A stretch of 5,091 nt of DNA from Acidimicrobiaceae bacterium. Its GTDB lineage: Bacteria; Actinomycetota; Acidimicrobiia; Acidimicrobiales; RAAP-2. The notes beneath the pieces are model-generated. The model made no database searches. It saw only the letters and a program-made list of their open reading frames with translations, and was not told the DNA's origin. Below are positions 1-5,091 of the stretch, in pieces. The position numbers and the translations under genes are program-made. The stretch's first letter is position 1. Each line of letters opens with the position of its first letter. The stretch covers positions 4,256-9,346 of the forward strand of contig PMFY01000279.1 in NCBI GenBank assembly GCA_003157945.1. Reading direction: 5' to 3'.

Positions 1-12
1 AGCATGGCTTCC

Positions 13-24
13 GGGGGGGGGGGG
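13..24. repeat. 12-base G homopolymer
   Basis: An uninterrupted run of twelve G lies 5 bases beyond the stop codon of the zinc-ribbon gene (a C run on that gene's transcript strand). It could be a genuine slippage-prone tract or a sequencing/assembly artefact, because it sits at the very edge of the window. No function can be assigned. Confidence 0.8.
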
Positions 25-29
25 CGGCG

Positions 30-449
30 CTAGCTGGCGGCGCGGTGGCGGTGGAAGAAGCCGCGGTGGCCCTTGCGGACCGGCCCCACCTCGTCGTCGG
101 CGGCCGCCGGGTCGAGCGCCACCCGGCTGCACAGCGAGCACGTCCGCACCCCCTCCACCATCCGGGTGAGCTTGACGCTGCCGCAGACCTGGCACTTGCG
201 CCCGACGAAGACCTCGGCCGAGCGGTTCGGGCGGTCGGCCGTCAGTGCGGCCAGCCGGTCCTGGACGTCCTGGCGCAGCACGAAGCTGCCGTCGTCGGCC
301 CGCTGGACCAGATCCCAGGCCACCAGTTCGTGGAGGAGCGGGACGAGTTGGTCCAGTCGACGTTTCGGATCCTCGAACGGTCGCTGGGACCGCATGCCCC
401 AGTCGACGCCTTGCGCACCGATCGACCGCACTCCTGCCACGTCCACCAT
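30..449 (-). CDS. Uncharacterised small protein: possible winged-helix segment plus four-cysteine zinc ribbon
   Basis: 139 residues, ending in TAG. The ATG at 449 is chosen over an in-frame start further upstream at 545 because AAGGAG lies 7 bases before it; the extra upstream residues look like translated leader. Residues about 27-70 read as helices followed by a short strand pair (LLHELVAWDLV, then DGSFVL), which suggests a winged-helix-like fold; this is inference from pattern only. Residues 86-107 hold CQVC and CSLC, two CxxC knuckles 14 residues apart, which is a compact zinc ribbon. The C-terminus is basic (RKGHRGFFHRHR). Such a layout would fit a nucleic-acid-binding or regulatory protein, but I do not recognise the family and assign no function. 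It is separated by 170 bp from the upstream PH-domain gene on the same strand, so it probably has its own promoter. Confidence 0.72.
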   Translation of the reverse strand: MVDVAGVRSIGAQGVDWGMRSQRPFEDPKRRLDQLVPLLHELVAWDLVQRADDGSFVLRQDVQDRLAALTADRPNRSAEVFVGRKCQVCGSVKLTRMVEGVRTCSLCSRVALDPAAADDEVGPVRKGHRGFFHRHRAAS

Positions 450-456
450 TCCGACA

Positions 457-462
457 CTCCTT
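457..462 (-). promoter_or_regulatory. Shine-Dalgarno site deciding the start of the zinc-ribbon gene
   Basis: AAGGAG on the minus strand, 7 bases before the ATG at 449. It is one of the strongest ribosome binding sites in the window and is the reason for preferring this ATG over the longer frame that begins at 545. Confidence 0.75.
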
Positions 463-518
463 CCGCATCGGCCGCGCCCCTGGCTCGAGGGCACGGCCGA
501 CAACCCCTTCGGATGGTC

Positions 519-547
519 ATACTGACGGATCGGCGCGCCCCGCACAA
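519..547 (-). promoter_or_regulatory. Weak candidate promoter for the zinc-ribbon gene
   Basis: On the minus strand TTGTGC (542-547) is followed after 17 bases by CAGTAT (519-524), which keeps the A2, A5 and T6 positions of a sigma70-type -10 box. A transcript would start near 512 and have a leader of about 60 nt. The match is modest and the sequence is very GC-rich, so this is only a candidate. Confidence 0.25.
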
Positions 548-619
548 GGGCGGAACGACAGGTTTCTGCAGGTATCTCCCGACGGCGTCCGGCCAGCGGA
601 CATCACGAGGGGACCGTCC

Positions 620-1129
620 CTACCACCCGCGCGTCCGGACGTCGGGGAGCGCATCGGGCGGTGGGCCGAGTCGCCGCGTGATCACCCGGGCCAGCACCAC
701 CGGCTTGCGGGCGTCCTCGATCCGGTGGAGCACCCCCTCGCCCCACACGGACACGTCGATGCCGCCGGTGCCGAGAACCCGGCGCAGCGGGCCCTGGACG
801 ACGCGCACGTGCTCGATCGAGTCGAGCGGGATGTCGACCTGGTTGCCGGCGGCCGCCCCCCACTGGTCGACCAGCCGGTAGGTCGTCAGCAACAGCCAGG
901 CCCGGCGCCAGCGCACGACCCGGGCGGCCAGCCACAGGCACGGCACGGCCACGAACGCCCCCTCGACCCAGTGGAGGGTGACCGACGTGTGCGGGATACC
1001 GACATCGAGGGCGACGCCCACGCCCACAGCGGCCAGGGCCACCAGGAGGGGGCCGGTCAGGAAGGTCCAGTGGGGACGGATGTCGACCAGGACCTCCTCG
1101 GCCGGGAGCAGCGGGGGGCGGGCCGGCAA
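620..1129 (-). CDS. Bacterial PH-domain (bPH2/DUF304-type) membrane protein
   Basis: 169 residues starting at TTG. An in-frame TGA lies only two codons upstream (1133-1135), and the next GTG would cut into the first membrane helix, so TTG (or less likely CTG) must be used; no good Shine-Dalgarno is visible. After a short cytoplasmic lead with RPHW at 18-21 come two hydrophobic helices, about 22-43 and 55-71, then a PH domain at about 74-150. The domain shows the family pattern TTYRL, IPLDSIEHVRVVQGPLRRVLG and IDVSVWG. YdbS/YdbT-like relatives are membrane proteins whose molecular role is poorly known; this copy carries one PH domain rather than tandem ones. It is divergently oriented to the helicase gene, sharing a 110-bp intergenic region. 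Family assignment is confident; function is not. Confidence 0.85.
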   Translation of the reverse strand: MPARPPLLPAEEVLVDIRPHWTFLTGPLLVALAAVGVGVALDVGIPHTSVTLHWVEGAFVAVPCLWLAARVVRWRRAWLLLTTYRLVDQWGAAAGNQVDIPLDSIEHVRVVQGPLRRVLGTGGIDVSVWGEGVLHRIEDARKPVVLARVITRRLGPPPDALPDVRTRGW

Positions 1130-1180
1130 CCGTCAGCCCGGCACGGAGGGGCGTTCGAGCGGGGCGCGGGGCACCGGATC

Positions 1181-1186
1181 AATCTA
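1181..1186 (-). promoter_or_regulatory. Candidate -10 element for the PH-domain gene
   Basis: The minus strand reads TAGATT, matching the actinobacterial TANNNT -10 pattern in an AT-poor region. A transcript would begin near 1174, giving a leader of about 45 nt before the TTG start. No convincing -35 box is seen. Confidence 0.35.
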
Positions 1187-1204
1187 CCGATGCCCCCGGC
1201 GCCG

Positions 1205-1226
1205 ACCGGTGCAACACCCCACCGGT
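1205..1226. repeat. 22-bp inverted repeat, possible operator
   Basis: ACCGGTG (1205-1211) and CACCGGT (1220-1226) are perfect inverted arms of 7 bp with an 8-bp spacer. The right arm runs into the first base of the candidate -10 box of the helicase gene. This placement would suit a repressor site, but short GC-rich dyads arise often by chance here and no regulator is identified. Confidence 0.4.
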
Positions 1227-1231
1227 AGCCT
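1226..1231 (+). promoter_or_regulatory. Candidate -10 element giving a leaderless helicase mRNA
   Basis: TAGCCT matches TANNNT and ends 8 bases before the GTG at 1240, so transcription would be expected to start at or next to the first base of the start codon. No Shine-Dalgarno precedes this GTG, consistent with a leaderless mRNA, which is common in actinobacteria. The -35 region (around 1203-1208) is not convincing. Confidence 0.42.
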
Positions 1232-1239
1232 CGGACCCC

Positions 1240-2853
1240 GTGGAGCCCCTCACGCCGTCGTCGCCGGCAGCCGCCGACCGGTTCGAGCGGGCCTGCGCCG
1301 ACCTCACCCCCGCCCAGCACCTCGCCGTGTCGTCCACCGCCGACGCGGTGTGCATCGTGGCCGGTGCCGGTTCGGGCAAGACCCGGGTGCTGACCCTGCG
1401 GGTGGCCCGGCGCATCCGGAACGGTTCGGCCGACGCCGACCACACCGTCGTGTGCACCTTCACCCGCAAGGCCGCCCTCGAGCTGCGCGACCGGCTCGGC
1501 CGGTACGGGGTACCGGTCTCGACACCGGGCGGCCCGGCCGGTGTGCCCTCGCCCGGCGTGCGGGCCGGCACCCTGCACCAGCTCGCCCTGACACTGCTGC
1601 GGCGCCGCGCCGCGGACGCCGGGCGCCCGCCCCCGGCACTGGTGGAGCACCGCTGGCGGACACTGGCCGACCTCACCGGCGACCGGGCCGTGGCATCGGC
1701 CGTCGACACCGAGATCGGCTGGGCCAAGGCCCGCTGCCTCGACCCGGCCGGCTACGGCGCGGCCGCCGCCGGGCGGAACGCCGCCCTGGATGTCGACCGG
1801 GTCGTCGAGGTCTACTCCGCCTACCAGGACCGACTGACCCGGCGCGGCCTCCTCGACCTGGACGACGTGCTGCTGGAGGCGGGCGACCTCCTGCTCCACG
1901 ACCCGGTGGCGGCCGACGCCGCCCGCTGGCGCTACCGCCACGTGGCCGTCGACGAGTTCCAGGACGTGAACCCCGCGCAGTACCGCCTCGTCGAGGCCCT
2001 CCTCGGCACGCGCGTCGACCTGTGCGCGGTCGGCGACCCGAACCAGGCCATCTACGGATGGAACGGGGCCGACCCGGGCCTGCTGGCCTCGCTCCCCGAC
2101 CGGGTGCCCGGGCTCGAGGTCGTGCACCTGGACCGGAACCACCGCTGCACACCCCAGGTCGTGGCCGTGGCCGCGGCCGCCCTCGGACCGACCCCGGTGG
2201 CCCCTCCCGCCTCGGCCACCGGGGACGGTCCGGTCCCCACGGTCACCGCCTTCGGCGACGACCGCGCCGAGGCCGAGGCCGTGGCCGCCCGGATCCTGGC
2301 GCGGGCCGAGGCCGGCACCGCCTGGTCGGACCAGGCGGTCCTGGCCCGCACCCACGACCTGTTGGCCGGTGTCCGCCGGGCCCTCGACACCGCCGGCATC
2401 CCCTGCCGGTTCGCGCCCGCCCCCGAGTCGGTGGCGGCCGAGGCACCGGGGCCGGCCCGCGGACGCGCCGCGGCACGACTGCAGTCCTCCGGGCGCGGTG
2501 ACCCCGGCGGTGCGGTGGAACTGGCCACCTTCCATCGGGCCAAGGGACTCGAATGGGACGCGGTGGCCGTCGTCGGCCTCGAGGAGGGATTCGTGCCGAT
2601 CATCCACGCCGCCACCCCCGGGGCGGTGGCCGAGGAGCGTCGGCTGCTCTACGTGGCCCTCACGAGGGCGGCCCGCACCCTCGAGTGCACGTGGGCCCGG
2701 TCGCGGACGATGGGGGGCGGTCGGACCATGGAGCGTCGCCCGTCGCCCTGGCTGGACGAGGTGGCCGGCGCGTGCTCGGCGGGAGTGGAGCGGCCGGACC
2801 CGCCCGACGCCGCCCGTCGGTTCGCCGCACTGCGGGCCAACCTGCGCGGCTGA
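1240..2853 (+). CDS. UvrD2-like superfamily 1A DNA helicase, compact form
   Basis: 537 residues, GTG start. An ATP-driven 3'-5' ssDNA translocase/helicase presumably used in repair or recombination. All core motifs are visible: Q-motif region TPAQHLAV (23-30), Walker A AGAGSGKT (41-48), Ia CTFTRKAALELR (72-83), Ib GTLHQLA (110-116), II VDEFQD (237-242, with DEFQ in place of the more common DEYQ), III VGDPNQAIYGW (264-274), IV LDRNHRC (297-303), V TFHRAKGLEW (430-439) and VI EERRLLYVALTRA (465-477). EIGWAK (158-163) and KGLEWDAV (435-442) resemble mycobacterial UvrD2 rather than UvrD1/PcrA. Only about 125 residues separate motifs IV and V, with an Ala/Pro/Arg-rich linker (about 393-426), so domain 2B and the motif IVa region are largely missing. 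The C-terminal tetracysteine and HRDC parts of mycobacterial UvrD2 are absent too. The frame is intact, so the gene looks functional. The collagen-like gene follows 81 bp downstream. Confidence 0.93.
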   Translation: MEPLTPSSPAAADRFERACADLTPAQHLAVSSTADAVCIVAGAGSGKTRVLTLRVARRIRNGSADADHTVVCTFTRKAALELRDRLGRYGVPVSTPGGPAGVPSPGVRAGTLHQLALTLLRRRAADAGRPPPALVEHRWRTLADLTGDRAVASAVDTEIGWAKARCLDPAGYGAAAAGRNAALDVDRVVEVYSAYQDRLTRRGLLDLDDVLLEAGDLLLHDPVAADAARWRYRHVAVDEFQDVNPAQYRLVEALLGTRVDLCAVGDPNQAIYGWNGADPGLLASLPDRVPGLEVVHLDRNHRCTPQVVAVAAAALGPTPVAPPASATGDGPVPTVTAFGDDRAEAEAVAARILARAEAGTAWSDQAVLARTHDLLAGVRRALDTAGIPCRFAPAPESVAAEAPGPARGRAAARLQSSGRGDPGGAVELATFHRAKGLEWDAVAVVGLEEGFVPIIHAATPGAVAEERRLLYVALTRAARTLECTWARSRTMGGGRTMERRPSPWLDEVAGACSAGVERPDPPDAARRFAALRANLRG

Positions 2854-2924
2854 GGTGGGCATCCGACGTTCCCCGCGGACGCCATGGAACCATGGACGCA
2901 CCGGGGGGTCCTGACGGAACACAT

Positions 2925-2930
2925 GGAGGG
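2925..2930 (+). promoter_or_regulatory. Shine-Dalgarno site deciding the start of the collagen-like gene
   Basis: GGAGGG lies 4 bases before the ATG at 2935. Two other in-frame ATGs at 2884 and 2923 lack such a site, and starting at 2935 places a proper basic n-region (MRVPKH) before the hydrophobic segment. Confidence 0.7.
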
Positions 2931-2934
2931 AAGC

Positions 2935-3495
2935 ATGCGCGTACCGAAGCACGTACTGACCCTGGCGGTCGGCGTCCTGATCGGCGGGGTGGCGGTAGCC
3001 GGGGCGACGGTCGCCGTCGACGCGGGCGCGGCGGGGTCGGGCACGACCTACTACGCCTGCCTGTCCCACAAGGGCGGACTGTCCAAGGTCGGGACCACCG
3101 CACCCACCTGTCCGTCCACGTCGACGGTCATCTCCTGGTCCCAGACCGGACCGCAGGGGATCCAGGGAGTCCAGGGGATCCAGGGGGCGCAGGGCCCTCC
3201 TGGTCCCCTCAATCCGGCCTTCGGCACCAACACCAGCGTGGCCTCGCTGTCGGGAACCGGTGAGCCGTGCACCATCGGCCAGGTCATCCTCAACGCCGGC
3301 GTGGTGTACGACGGCATCCCGGCAGACGGTCGGCTGCTCCCGATCACCGGCAACACCGCCCTGTTCTCGGTGATCGGCGTCGACTACGGCGGCAACGGGA
3401 CCTCGAACTTCGCCGTCCCCGACCTGCGCTCGGCCGCCCCGAGCGGACTGACGTACTCGATCTGTTCGTCGGGCGTGTTCCCGAGCACCAACTGA
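2935..3495 (+). CDS. Exported collagen-like protein with phage tail-collar domain
   Basis: 186 residues. Residues 1-6 are basic and about 7-29 hydrophobic, giving an N-terminal signal peptide or membrane anchor; the exact cleavage site is uncertain (possibly after VDA, about 30). Residues 39-71 (YYACLSHKGGLSKV, a second Cys at 59, then ISWSQTGPQG) resemble a cysteine-containing module often found before collagen-like repeats in actinobacterial exported proteins. Residues 72-92 form seven Gly-X-Y triplets. Residues about 113-168 match the tail-collar family (DGRLLPI, NTALFSVIG, YGGNGTSNFAVPDLR), though the usual Gly-Trp...Cys-Asp-Gly part is altered to VVYDGIPADG. The end, YSICSSGVFPS, is like that of other exported members. 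Cys 42, 59, 112 and 177 could form disulfides outside the cell. Automatic pipelines would probably call it a tail fibre protein, but no phage genes surround it. A surface or extracellular binding role is inference. No TANNNT box lies in the 81 bp before it, so it may be transcribed with the helicase gene. Confidence 0.87.
   Translation: MRVPKHVLTLAVGVLIGGVAVAGATVAVDAGAAGSGTTYYACLSHKGGLSKVGTTAPTCPSTSTVISWSQTGPQGIQGVQGIQGAQGPPGPLNPAFGTNTSVASLSGTGEPCTIGQVILNAGVVYDGIPADGRLLPITGNTALFSVIGVDYGGNGTSNFAVPDLRSAAPSGLTYSICSSGVFPSTN
3148..3210 (+). repeat. Gly-X-Y collagen-like coding repeat
   Basis: Seven consecutive Gly-X-Y codon triplets (X-Y mostly Ile-Gln, Val-Gln, Ala-Gln, Pro-Pro). At DNA level the 14-mer CAGGGGATCCAGGG occurs at 3154-3167 and again at 3172-3185, an 18-base period that would allow the repeat number to change in frame by slippage. 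Confidence 0.9.
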
Positions 3496-3575
3496 CCCAC
3501 TCCACCGACTGCAACCGACCCGATCGGGTGCCGGCGTCCGACGCCCGCCCCGGTCGGGCCGGTCCGCGGGTCACC

Positions 3576-3595
3576 ACCCGGCCCCACGGCCGGGT
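3576..3595. terminator. Candidate hairpin between convergent genes
   Basis: ACCCGGCC (3576-3583) pairs perfectly with GGCCGGGT (3588-3595) around the loop CCAC: an 8-bp GC-rich stem with a 4-base loop. It lies in the 111-bp gap between the collagen-like gene and xthA, which converge, so it could serve both strands. No T-run follows on either strand, as is usual for actinobacterial terminators. Confidence 0.45.
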
Positions 3596-3598
3596 CGT

Positions 3599-3626
3599 TC
3601 GACACGTCAGTCGACCGACGTGTCGA
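3599..3626. terminator. Second candidate hairpin, overlapping the xthA stop codon
   Basis: TCGACACGTC (3599-3608) is a perfect 10-bp inverted match to GACGTGTCGA (3617-3626), with the loop AGTCGACC. The stem includes part of the last xthA codons and its TGA. With the adjacent hairpin at 3576-3595 it forms a likely bidirectional termination region, although no T-run is present. Confidence 0.42.
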
Positions 3627-4380
3627 TGAAGACCGGGGTGTGGTCGGAGGGTTTCTCACCCTTCCTGGCCTGGCGGTCGATGAGGGCGAACGTGGTGTTC
3701 CTGGCCAGCACCTCGGTCACGAGGACGAGGTCGATCCGCATGCCCCGGTGACGGTGGAACGACCCGCCGCGGTAGTCCCACCAGCTGAAGAGCCGGTCGT
3801 CCGGGTACTGCTGCCGGAAGGCGTCGACCAGGCCCCAGGACTCGAGCGCGGCCAGCGCCTCCCGTTCGGGTGGGCTCACGTGGGTCATCCCCTCGAACTC
3901 ACCCGGATTCCACACGTCGCGGTCCTCGGGCGCCACGTTGAAGTCGCCGCACACGGCCAGCGGGCGGTCCGGTGACGATGTCTCGTCGAGGAGGTCGCGC
4001 AGCCGGGCCAGCCACGCCAGCTTGGCCGGGTAGTGCGGGTCGTCGAGGGCCCGTCCGTTCGGGACGTACGCCGACAGCACCCGGACGCCCCCGCAGTCGG
4101 CGCCGATCAGACGGGTGCCCTCGTCGTCGTCGGAGGAGCCCATCCCCGTGGCCACATCGGCCAGGCCGACCCGGCTGAGGATGGCGACGCCGTTCCACCG
4201 CCCGTCGCCGTGGTGGGCCGACTCGTAGCCCAGGGCCTCGAAGGCCCCGTAGGGAAAGGCGGCGTCGGCCTGCTTGGTCTCCTGGAGGCACAGGACGTCC
4301 GGCCGCGCATAACGGATCCACTCCTCCACCCGGGGCAGCCGGGCGGTCAGCGAATTCACGTTCCAGGTGGCGATCCGCAC
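3607..4380 (-). CDS. xthA: Exodeoxyribonuclease III (AP endonuclease family 1)
   Basis: 257 residues, close to the roughly 270 of E. coli ExoIII. This enzyme cleaves abasic sites in base excision repair and removes nucleotides from 3' ends of duplex DNA, using a divalent metal ion. The endonuclease/exonuclease/phosphatase fold signature is complete: WNVNSL with Asn7, LQETK with Glu34, AYVPNG with Tyr105, GDFNVAP with Asp146 and Asn148, SWWDYR (199-204), RIDLVL with Asp217, and the C-terminal SDHTPV with the catalytic Asp246-His247 pair. The GTG start gives the standard MRIATWNVNS beginning; GAGGT lies 5 bases upstream and overlaps the TGA stop of the preceding chimeric gene, only 8 bp away, so the two are probably transcribed together and may be translationally coupled. 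It converges on the collagen-like gene. Confidence 0.96.
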   Translation of the reverse strand: MRIATWNVNSLTARLPRVEEWIRYARPDVLCLQETKQADAAFPYGAFEALGYESAHHGDGRWNGVAILSRVGLADVATGMGSSDDDEGTRLIGADCGGVRVLSAYVPNGRALDDPHYPAKLAWLARLRDLLDETSSPDRPLAVCGDFNVAPEDRDVWNPGEFEGMTHVSPPEREALAALESWGLVDAFRQQYPDDRLFSWWDYRGGSFHRHRGMRIDLVLVTEVLARNTTFALIDRQARKGEKPSDHTPVFIDTSVD

Positions 4381-4388
4381 CGGTGACC

Positions 4389-5091
4389 TCAGGCCTCGGC
4401 GGGCGGAGCCACGTCGGCGTCGACCAGGACGAAGAGCAGCTCGGCTTCGCAGGCCAGTTGACCGCCGACCGTGGCTCGCCCCGATCCCTTGCCGGCCCGG
4501 GCCGACATCCGCCCGAGTGTGACCTCGAGCTCCAGGAGGTCACCCGGTACCACCTGGCGCCGGAACCTCGCCTTTTCGATGCCGCCGAAGAGTGGGAGCT
4601 TTCCGGCGAAGGCCGGGTCGGCCAGGGAGATGTACGGCGCCGCGAAGATCCGGTCCTCGTGGTTGGTGCCCCAGTCGTCGACCAACCAGCGGTTGAAGGC
4701 CCGGAACAGGTGGCAGACCGCCTCGGGGTCGTGGGCCAGGGGCTCCTCGTAGATCATGCCCAGTGTGGGGAAGAGGAGACAGCCGGCCAGCCCCTGCCCG
4801 TCGAGGGTGTCCAGCCGGGCCGCCGGGTCGCGGTAGGCCGGGCGGACCGGCTCACGGCGGGCCAGGAACTCCATCGGGTTCCGGTTGTCCGGGTTGCCGC
4901 GGAAGTAGTCGTACATCGCACCGGGCATGGCGATGGGATCGAAGGTGGGGTTGGTCACCGCCCGGCTCACCCGGCCGCCGATGACGTGGTACTTCCGCCC
5001 GTTGATCTCCGACCACTGGATGACACGGGGGCCGAGTGCGGGGTCGAGGTGCCGGGTGAACGCGTCGAGGGCCTCGTAGTAGTGGTTGTCG
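4389..5091 (-). CDS. Chimeric frame: amidohydrolase N-terminus joined to FabZ-like dehydratase C-terminus (5' partial)
   Basis: The frame is open from the window edge and gives 233 residues, so the start lies outside; GTG at 4970 is internal, because the 40 residues before it (starting [11 protein letters not shown]) continue the homology. Residues 1 to about 155 look like the beginning of an actinobacterial amidohydrolase (Amidohydro_2 type): DNHYYE near the metal-binding start, [44 protein letters not shown] and [12 protein letters not shown]. The rest of that TIM barrel, with its later metal ligands, is absent. From about 158 on, the sequence reads like the second half of FabZ (3-hydroxyacyl-ACP dehydratase): [52 protein letters not shown]. 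FabZ's catalytic His and Glu lie in its first half and are missing. Neither activity is therefore expected. It may be a deletion-fusion pseudogene, an assembly join or an unusual real fusion. The homologies are recognised from memory, not from a search. Confidence 0.82.
   Translation of the reverse strand, partial: DNHYYEALDAFTRHLDPALGPRVIQWSEINGRKYHVIGGRVSRAVTNPTFDPIAMPGAMYDYFRGNPDNRNPMEFLARREPVRPAYRDPAARLDTLDGQGLAGCLLFPTLGMIYEEPLAHDPEAVCHLFRAFNRWLVDDWGTNHEDRIFAAPYISLADPAFAGKLPLFGGIEKARFRRQVVPGDLLELEVTLGRMSARAGKGSGRATVGGQLACEAELLFVLVDADVAPPAEA
4602..4625 (-). other. Apparent junction of the amidohydrolase and FabZ parts
   Basis: These codons encode LADPAFAG. The first residues suit the amidohydrolase context (PYISLAD) and the last suit FabZ ([13 protein letters not shown]), so the crossover lies within a stretch that both families could share. 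This suggests joining at a short microhomology, but the breakpoint is inferred from protein pattern only. Confidence 0.55.

Noticed and set aside
587..601. Small inverted repeat GTCCG/CGGAC downstream of the PH-domain gene
   Set aside because: The stem is only 5 bp, without a T-run; it is too weak in this GC-rich DNA to call a terminator.
1153..1158. GTTCGA, a half-site of the actinobacterial SOS (LexA) box, near the helicase promoter
   Set aside because: No matching TCGAAC half lies at the right spacing, so there is no full SOS box.
245..1228. A 327-codon plus-strand frame opposite the zinc-ribbon and PH-domain genes
   Set aside because: Low-complexity Arg/Pro/His-rich translation with no motif; the opposite strand shows the CxxC pairs and the PH-domain pattern.
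978..2501. A 507-codon plus-strand frame overlapping the PH-domain and helicase genes
   Set aside because: Extremely Arg/Pro/Gly-rich with no domain, and it overlaps two well-supported genes in other frames; it is a composition artefact.
2882..2895. CCATGG repeated twice, 8 bp apart, before the collagen-like gene
   Set aside because: Two copies of a short palindrome with no link to a promoter box or start signal; likely chance.
1057..3069. A 670-codon open frame on the minus strand opposite the helicase gene
   Set aside because: It lies antisense to a helicase with every expected motif, has low-complexity Gly/Arg/Val-rich composition and no recognisable domain. Long antisense frames are normal at this GC content.
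3148..3210. Short regular repeats that might suggest a CRISPR-like array
   Set aside because: The period is 9 or 18 bases and encodes in-frame Gly-X-Y triplets; there are no repeat-spacer units.
2935..3495. Prophage or tailocin remnant, because of the tail-collar domain
   Set aside because: The protein has an export signal, and none of the neighbouring genes is a phage structural, lysis or integrase gene.
3899..4543. A 214-codon minus-strand frame overlapping xthA and the chimeric gene
   Set aside because: It is out of frame with both genes, Arg/Gly/Pro-rich, and has no recognisable domain.

Overview
The window is very GC-rich (by eye around 70% or more) and uses GTG and TTG starts. The gene content (a UvrD2-like helicase, a two-helix bacterial PH-domain protein, a secreted collagen-like/tail-collar protein and an Acidimicrobiia/mycobacteria-type amidohydrolase segment) points to Actinomycetota, probably class Acidimicrobiia. 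That placement comes from family knowledge, not from a search. I see no tRNA, rRNA, CRISPR array, transposase or clear prophage block.

Layout. 30-449 (-): small protein with a possible winged helix and a four-cysteine zinc ribbon. 620-1129 (-): two-helix membrane protein with a bacterial PH domain. 1130-1239: divergent promoter region with a 22-bp inverted repeat and an apparently leaderless start for the next gene. 1240-2853 (+): compact superfamily 1 helicase related to UvrD2. 2935-3495 (+): exported protein with a short Gly-X-Y collagen-like stretch and a phage-tail-collar domain. 3496-3606: convergent intergenic region with two hairpins. 3607-4380 (-): exodeoxyribonuclease III (xthA). 4389 to the window end (-): an unusual open frame whose N-terminal two thirds is the beginning of an amidohydrolase and whose C-terminal third is the end of a FabZ-type hot-dog dehydratase. 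It has no start in the window and ends 8 bp before xthA.

Two genes (helicase, ExoIII) belong to DNA repair and recombination, but they are on opposite strands and nothing shows that they are co-regulated. The rest are a cell-envelope protein, an exported protein and a putative regulator. The item most worth checking is the amidohydrolase/FabZ chimera: each half appears to lack the other family's essential parts, so it is either a deletion-fusion pseudogene, a real novel fusion, or an assembly join. The secreted collagen/tail-collar architecture is the second point of interest.
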